This document shows, piece after piece, positions 59,720-64,000 of a stretch of 64,000 bases of DNA; position 1 is the stretch's first letter; each line of letters starts with the position of its first letter. This DNA comes from Nocardioides dokdonensis FR1436 (GTDB taxonomy: Bacteria > Actinomycetota > Actinomycetes > Propionibacteriales > Nocardioidaceae): assembly GCF_001653335.1 (NCBI RefSeq), contig NZ_CP015079.1, forward strand, positions 1,612,001 to 1,676,000, given 5' to 3'. A program made the translations under genes and the position numbers. Under the pieces are notes generated by a model. It saw only the letters and a program-made list of their open reading frames with translations. It had not been told where the DNA came from and did no database searches.

Positions 59720-60327
59720 GCCGACCGGCTGACCGGATCCCCGGCGAAGACGCGGGGGTCGCCCGAGAGCACGACCCGGTCGTGGTGGTTGACCAGGGTG
59801 GCCCCCGACGTGCGGAAGGCCGCGAGCATCTCCTTCTCGAGCGTCTCGGCGAGGACGTCGGCCCCCATCATCCCGACCAGCCGGCCCTGCGCCGTCACCG
59901 GGACGGTGGTGGTGAGGACGAACTCGTCGGTGCAGACGTAGTCGATGTAGGGGCCGGTCACGTGCAGCCGTCCGGTCCGCGCAGGGGTGCGGAACCACTC
60001 CTGGTGGCGGTAGTCGGCGTACCGTCCCAGGGCCGCCGACCCGGACATCAGCTCCCGGTCCTCGCCCTGCCACCAGGCCAGGAGGTGCCCCTGGTCCTCG
60101 AGCAGGCCCGGTGCGGCGACGAACCCGCCGCCCAGCAGGCGGGAGTCCTCCAGTAGCGCCAGCGCGAGCGGCCGGGCGTGGGACAGCACCTGCTCGCGCG
60201 AGCGCTCGCCCTCGCCCAGGGCGGCGGCCATGCGCTCCCCGTGGGCGGCCAGGCGCGCGCCGAGGTCGTGGAAGAACGACTCGACCAGGGACCTCGAGTC
60301 GGCGGCGGGCTCGGGCATGCGGCTCAC
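59668..60327 (-). CDS. Soluble Cache (PDC) domain protein
   Basis: A 219-residue protein that is mostly a Cache sensor domain. Residues 100-145, GRYADYRHQEWFRTP...VTGPYIDYVCTDEFVLTT, show the conserved W111 and P126-Y-I-D129 of Cache ligand pockets. Unusually there is no signal peptide or membrane segment, so the domain should be cytosolic. The GTG overlaps the stop of the GntR regulator gene (GTGA), implying translational coupling. It probably binds a small ligand, possibly the compound transported by the adjacent ABC system. Overlaps the YibE/F 3' end by 52 bp. Confidence 0.75.
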   Translation of the reverse strand: MSRMPEPAADSRSLVESFFHDLGARLAAHGERMAAALGEGERSREQVLSHARPLALALLEDSRLLGGGFVAAPGLLEDQGHLLAWWQGEDRELMSGSAALGRYADYRHQEWFRTPARTGRLHVTGPYIDYVCTDEFVLTTTVPVTAQGRLVGMMGADVLAETLEKEMLAAFRTSGATLVNHHDRVVLSGDPRVFAGDPVSRSAYATVLPCEGLPLTVLG

Positions 60328-61067
60328 GGTACGGCCACCCGCAGCTCGGCGAGGTCCTCGAGGGCGCGGCGCACGCGAGCGCGCATGCTGGAGCGGGCGC
60401 CGTCCCCGTCCCGGGCGGCGACCGCAGCCACGACCTCGAGCTGGTGGGCGTGGACGCGCACGCGGTGCGCGTCGTCGAAGAGCGGCAGCCGGACCAGGGC
60501 GCCGAAGTCGGCCTCGAGCCGCATCACCTCACGCGACAGCCGGGCCGACTGCGTCAGCGCGGCCAGCGCCAGGTGGAGCTCGGTGTCGGCGTGACGCCAT
60601 CCGCCTAGGTCGGTGCTGGTGAGGTCCGGCAGCAGGCGGCGCAGGTCCTCGACGTCCTCCTCGTCGGCCCGTTCGGCGGCCAGCTCGGCGCAGGCGGCCA
60701 GCAAGGACGCGTAGTACGTGCCCCGGTCCACGAGGTCGACCTTGCTCATGGCGCTGAGCCGTCGGCGGATGTCGTCGGTGTCGTCGGCGTTCGGCCTGCG
60801 CACGAACGAGCCGCCACCCCGCCCCCGGGTCGTGGTCACCAGTCCGCTGGTCCGCAGGGCGCCCAGCGCCTCGCGCGCGGTCACCGGGGCCACCCCGAGC
60901 AGTGCGGCGAGCTCGGCCTCGCTGGGCAGGCGCTCGCCGTCGGCGAGCACGCCGGACCGGATGGCCTCCTCGAGCCGCTTCTCGACCCGTACGGCGCGGC
61001 CGGCGTTCCCGATCGGCGCGAAGACGGCCGACCGGGTGCGTGAGCTGAGCCGACGGATCGCCGCCAC
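60324..61067 (-). CDS. GntR-family regulator with FCD domain (FadR-like)
   Basis: A 247-residue repressor-type regulator. The winged HTH is EKRLEEAIRSGVLADGERLPSEAELAALLGVAPVTAREALGALRTSGLVTTTRGRGGGSFV, followed by an FCD-type all-helical effector domain with HADTELHLALAALTQSARLS and VHAHQLEVVAAVAARDGDGA (metal-type histidines). The GTG at 61067 is preferred; earlier codons run through the operator region. It is divergent from the ABC transporter genes, and a 12-bp inverted repeat over the promoter between them is the likely binding site. Confidence 0.9.
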   Translation of the reverse strand: MAAIRRLSSRTRSAVFAPIGNAGRAVRVEKRLEEAIRSGVLADGERLPSEAELAALLGVAPVTAREALGALRTSGLVTTTRGRGGGSFVRRPNADDTDDIRRRLSAMSKVDLVDRGTYYASLLAACAELAAERADEEDVEDLRRLLPDLTSTDLGGWRHADTELHLALAALTQSARLSREVMRLEADFGALVRLPLFDDAHRVRVHAHQLEVVAAVAARDGDGARSSMRARVRRALEDLAELRVAVP

Positions 61068-61121
61068 GCCACCACCTCTCGTCGGGTGCGGCCAGTCTGG
61101 CACCGTCGCGGGGAGAGGGGC

Positions 61122-61150
61122 TAGACACATAACCTCTGCAGTCATAGGTT
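61122..61150 (+). promoter_or_regulatory. Promoter of the ABC transporter operon
   Basis: TAGACA (61122-61127), 17-bp spacer, TAGGTT (61145-61150); the expected start is near 61157. Confidence 0.55.
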
Positions 61151-61157
61151 TTGTGTC
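61124..61157. promoter_or_regulatory. Probable operator of the GntR regulator
   Basis: GACACATAACCT (61124-61135) and AGGTTTTGTGTC (61146-61157) form a 12-bp inverted repeat with one mismatch and a 10-bp spacer. It spans the -35/-10 of the ABC operon between the divergent genes, so regulator binding should block transcription. Confidence 0.6.
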
Positions 61158-61183
61158 CCGAGTCACGCAGGGACAGGAATCTG

Positions 61184-62232
61184 ATGGACCATCCTCAGCG
61201 GCACCCCCCGGCCATCGAGCTCGTCGGGCTGAGCAAGAGCTTCGGACGCGTCCAGGCCGTCGACGGCGTGGACCTGGAGATCGCCGACGGCGAGTTCTTC
61301 TCGATGCTCGGCCCGTCGGGATCGGGGAAGACCACCGTGCTGCGCCTGATCGCCGGCTTCGAGCGACCGAGCGCGGGGACCATCCGGCTCGCCGGGTCGG
61401 ACGCGACGGGGGCGGCCCCCTTCGAGCGGCCCGTCAACACCGTCTTCCAGGACTACGCGCTCTTCCCGCACATGAGCATCCTGGAGAACGTCGCCTACGG
61501 CCTCCGGGTGCGCGGGGTGGGCAAGGCGGAGCGCCGGTCCTCGGCCCGCGACGCCCTCGACACGGTCCAGCTGGGCCACCTGGCCGATCGTCGCCCCTCC
61601 CAGCTGTCGGGAGGCCAGCGCCAACGGATCGCCCTGGCCCGGGCGATCGTGGTGCGCCCCAAGGTCCTGCTCCTCGACGAGCCGCTCGGGGCGCTCGACC
61701 TCAAGCTGCGCGAGCAGATGCAGGTCGAGCTGAAGGCCCTGCAGCGTGAGCTCGGCATCACCTTCGTGTTCGTCACCCACGACCAGGAGGAGGCCCTCAC
61801 CCTCAGCGACCGGATCGCCGTCTTCAACGAGGGGCGCATCGTCCAGCTCGGCACGCCGCGCGAGATCTACGAGGAGCCCCAGTCGGAGTACGTCGCCACC
61901 TTCGTCGGCACCTCCAACGTCCTCGACGAGCCCGCCGCCCGGTCGCTGCTGGGCCGGGAGGGCCGGTTCGCGCTGCGTCCCGAGAAGATCCACATCGCCG
62001 GCCCGGCGCCGCAGCACGCCGTCTCGGTGCGCGGTGTCGTCGTCGAGACGATCTACCTGGGCACCGGCCGTCGGGTCGTGGTCGACGCCGACGACGGGAT
62101 CCGGCTGGTCGTCCTCGAGGCCGGCACCACCCCGACGACGTCGAGCGCGGCGACGAGGTCACGGCGTGGTGGCGACCGGAGGACGTCGTGCCGCTCGAGG
62201 CGTCGGCCCGCCCCGCCGGCGCCCGGACCTGA
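61184..62232 (+). CDS. Spermidine/putrescine-type ABC transporter ATPase (PotA-like), apparent frameshift
   Basis: An ABC ATPase: Walker [18 protein letters not shown] loop [11 protein letters not shown], signature [16 protein letters not shown], Walker [18 protein letters not shown] loop [15 protein letters not shown], then a TOBE domain. Near codon 316 the frame breaks in the C run 62130-62133. With one more C the reading continues as [21 protein letters not shown]...GART and stops at 62230-62232, a normal TOBE end; unshifted, it runs into arginine-rich junk to 62593, overlapping the next gene. The ATPase core is intact, so the protein may still work, or the shift may be a sequencing error. 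AGGA lies upstream of the ATG. Confidence 0.85.
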
Positions 62233-62297
62233 CCCCGCACCCCGATCACCAGCCCCGACCCCGGAGCCCCGCACCCACGAAGAAGGACGGACACGAG

Positions 62298-63467
62298 ATG
62301 AAGCAGACCACCCGCCGGCGGCGCCTGAGCGCCCTGGCCATCGCAGGCCTGGCCTGCAGCGCGGCCCTGACCGCCTGCGGCAGCGACGACGAGACCAGCA
62401 CCACGGCCGCCGACGAGCTCGGCGAGATGGAGGGCGAGGTCTCGATCCTGGCCTGGCCCGGCTACGTCGAGGACGGCAGCAACGACCCGGCCGTCGACTG
62501 GGTCAGCTCGTTCGAGGAGGAGACGGGGTGCCAGGTGACCAGCAAGGTCTACGGCACCTCCGACGAGGCGTTCAACCTGACGAAGACCGGTGACTACGAC
62601 GTCATCGCCGCGTCCGGGGACCTGACCCTGCGGATGATCGCGGCGGACCAGGCCGCCGAGGTCAACACCGACCTGGTGCCCAACTACGACCTGGTCTTCG
62701 ACTTCCTCAAGGACCAGGAGTGGAACACCGTCGACGGCAAGAACTACGGCGTGCCGCACGGCTACGGCGCCAACCTGCTGATGTACAACGCCGACGTCGT
62801 GGACGAGCCGACCTCGTGGTCGGTGGTGTTCGACGAGAGCGACCAGTACGCCGGCAAGGTCACCGCGTACGACTCCCCGATCTACATCGCGGACGCGGCC
62901 ATGTACCTGATGGCCACCCAGCCCGACCTGGGCATCGAGAACCCCTACGCCCTCGACGAGGACCAGCTGGCCGCGGCGGTCGACCTCCTCAAGCAGCAGC
63001 GGGAGAACGTCGGCGAGTACTGGTCGGACTACCTCAAGGAGGTGTCGGCCTTCAAGACCGGCGACTCCGTGGTCGGCACCACCTGGCAGGTCATCGCCAA
63101 CACCATCGACAAGCCCAACATCAAGGTGACGCTCCCCGAGGAGGGCGTCACCGGCTGGAACGACACCTGGATGATCTCCTCGCAGTCGCAGAACGTGAAC
63201 TGCGCCTACGCCTGGCTCGACCACATCGAGGACCCGGAGATCAACGCGCAGGCCACCGAGTACTTCGGCGAGTCGCCCAACAGCCAGGAGGCCTGCGACT
63301 TCGCCAGCGAGGGGTTCTGCGAGACCTACCACGCCGGTGACCAGGAGTTCTCGGACCAGATCTGGTACTGGCGGACCCCGGTCGCGGAGTGCCTCGACGG
63401 GCGTACCGACGTGGAGTGCACCGACTACTCCGACTGGACCAAGGCCTGGACCGAGATCAAGGGCTGA
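62298..63467 (+). CDS. ABC transporter substrate-binding lipoprotein (PotD-like)
   Basis: A 389-residue solute-binding lipoprotein. The signal peptide [20 protein letters not shown]...[10 protein letters not shown] ends in lipobox LTAC. The mature part follows the PotD/SBP_bac_8 pattern: [14 protein letters not shown] at the N-terminus, [30 protein letters not shown], and many aromatic/acidic residues around the cleft, as in polyamine-binding proteins. Several cysteines ([33 protein letters not shown]) may form disulfides. It lies 65 bp after the corrected ATPase stop and 6 bp before the permease. The ligand could be spermidine, putrescine or another cation. Confidence 0.88.
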   Translation: MKQTTRRRRLSALAIAGLACSAALTACGSDDETSTTAADELGEMEGEVSILAWPGYVEDGSNDPAVDWVSSFEEETGCQVTSKVYGTSDEAFNLTKTGDYDVIAASGDLTLRMIAADQAAEVNTDLVPNYDLVFDFLKDQEWNTVDGKNYGVPHGYGANLLMYNADVVDEPTSWSVVFDESDQYAGKVTAYDSPIYIADAAMYLMATQPDLGIENPYALDEDQLAAAVDLLKQQRENVGEYWSDYLKEVSAFKTGDSVVGTTWQVIANTIDKPNIKVTLPEEGVTGWNDTWMISSQSQNVNCAYAWLDHIEDPEINAQATEYFGESPNSQEACDFASEGFCETYHAGDQEFSDQIWYWRTPVAECLDGRTDVECTDYSDWTKAWTEIKG

Positions 63468-63473
63468 TCCTCC

Positions 63474-64000
63474 TTGGCCGCCCCCGACCCCACCGCGGTA
63501 GCCGCTCCACGCAGAGCGGCCACCGCCCGGGTCTCCTCCTTCCTGGCCACCCACGGCTGGGCGCGCCTGGTGCTCTTCCTGACCGCGCCCCTGGCCTGGC
63601 TGGTGCTGGTCTACGTCGTGGCCCTGGCGCTGCTGCTCGTCGCAGCGCTGTGGTCGGTCGACTCGTTCACCGGGGAGGTCGACCGGTCGCTGACGCTGGA
63701 CAACTTCCGCGAGCTGGTCACCGAGCCGCTCTACCGCACCGTCACCCTGCGCACCCTGGGGGTGGCCGGCCTGGTGACGGTCATCGACGTGGCCGTGGCG
63801 CTGCCGATCGCCTTCTACATGGGCAAGGTGGCCACCCCACGGGTACGCCGCGCGCTGGTGGTCGCGGTGCTCACCCCGCTCTGGGCCAGCTACCTGGTCA
63901 AGGCCTTCGCGTGGCGCTCGCTGCTCTCGGACGCCGGCCTGGTCGACTGGGCGGCGGGTCTGGTCGGGATGGACGGCCCGGGGTACGGGCTCACCGCGGT
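63474..64000 (+). CDS. ABC transporter permease (PotB-like), truncated by the window end
   Basis: The open frame from a TTG at 63474 runs past base 64000 and gives at least 175 residues: a Pro/Ala-rich cytoplasmic tail, a first membrane segment (LVLFLTAPLAWLVLVYVVALALLLVAAL), an extracytoplasmic region (SVDSFTGEVDRSLTLDNFRELV) and further segments including VAVALPIAFYMGKVATPRVRRALVVAVLTPLWASYLVKAFAWRSLL. The LxxF-RELV-EPLYRTVTLRT pattern is typical of PotB-type permeases. No ribosome binding site precedes the TTG, so the start is uncertain; the gene is 6 bp after the binding-protein stop, so it is probably coupled to it. Confidence 0.82.
   Translation, partial: MAAPDPTAVAAPRRAATARVSSFLATHGWARLVLFLTAPLAWLVLVYVVALALLLVAALWSVDSFTGEVDRSLTLDNFRELVTEPLYRTVTLRTLGVAGLVTVIDVAVALPIAFYMGKVATPRVRRALVVAVLTPLWASYLVKAFAWRSLLSDAGLVDWAAGLVGMDGPGYGLTA

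Overview
This window looks like chromosomal DNA from a very high-GC actinobacterium, most likely Nocardioidaceae (Nocardioides or a close relative). The reasons are near-complete G/C at third codon positions, many GTG starts, many ATGA/GTGA stop-start overlaps, recurring -10 hexamers 6-7 bp before start codons (leaderless genes), and gene order shared with Mycobacterium and Streptomyces. Examples of that order, recalled from memory, are: DUF4177-RidA-NUDIX-MBL near crp; nth-thioredoxin-CoA pyrophosphatase-MarP-holin; HAD-Ssd-TadABC-Flp-TadE-TadG-DEAH helicase; STAS-HppA; topA-tmk-holB. I see no insertion sequence, prophage, CRISPR or rRNA; one tRNA-Thr(CGT) is present.

Layout. 1-1.7 kb: 3' part of a BCCT osmolyte transporter. 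1.9-4.2 kb: compact operon of DUF4177, RidA, NUDIX and metallo-beta-lactamase proteins. 4.2-6.1 kb: SigE-family sigma factor with a membrane-anchored partner. 6.2-10.3 kb: crp, then nth, a TlpA-like lipoprotein, CoA pyrophosphatase and a MarP-like protease. 10.5-23.6 kb: holin-family protein and NhaA, then acetate functions: acetyl-CoA synthetase, two sodium:solute symporters each with a small membrane partner, and a LytS/LytR-type two-component system. CRP-like boxes lie in front of the first symporter operon. 23.7-24.7 kb: a catalytically degenerate Fic-like protein and a GC-poor intergenic region that may hold an unannotated RNA. 24.7-30.6 kb: HAD phosphatase and a Tad pilus cluster. 30.6-39.3 kb: DEAH helicase, BldG-like STAS protein, proton-pumping pyrophosphatase, an Ig-repeat exported protein and a methyltransferase. 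39.5-41.8 kb: a second sigma/membrane-protein pair and an unknown protein. 42-49.5 kb: topA, an SPL-family radical SAM protein, tmk, holB and an exported hydrolase. 49.5-52.6 kb: small enzymes, a LysR regulator, tRNA-Thr and a gene remnant. 52.8-56.4 kb: a 1183-residue GAF/PAS/PP2C/ATPase regulator. 56.4-64 kb: amidohydrolase, YibE/F protein, then a divergent locus with a GntR regulator and Cache-domain protein on one side and a spermidine/putrescine-type ABC transporter on the other. The ATPase gene of that transporter carries an apparent one-base frameshift, and the permease runs off the window.

The most unusual non-coding signals are: (i) a 22-bp repeat family that begins at or just after stop codons at three loci, plus an unrelated array with the same 22-bp period at a fourth; (ii) a perfect palindrome forming two mirror-image leaderless promoters between a methyltransferase and the Fic-like gene; (iii) CRP-like boxes before the acetate symporter; (iv) a 12-bp minisatellite in inverted arms. 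Family assignments come from motifs and remembered synteny; no database search was run.
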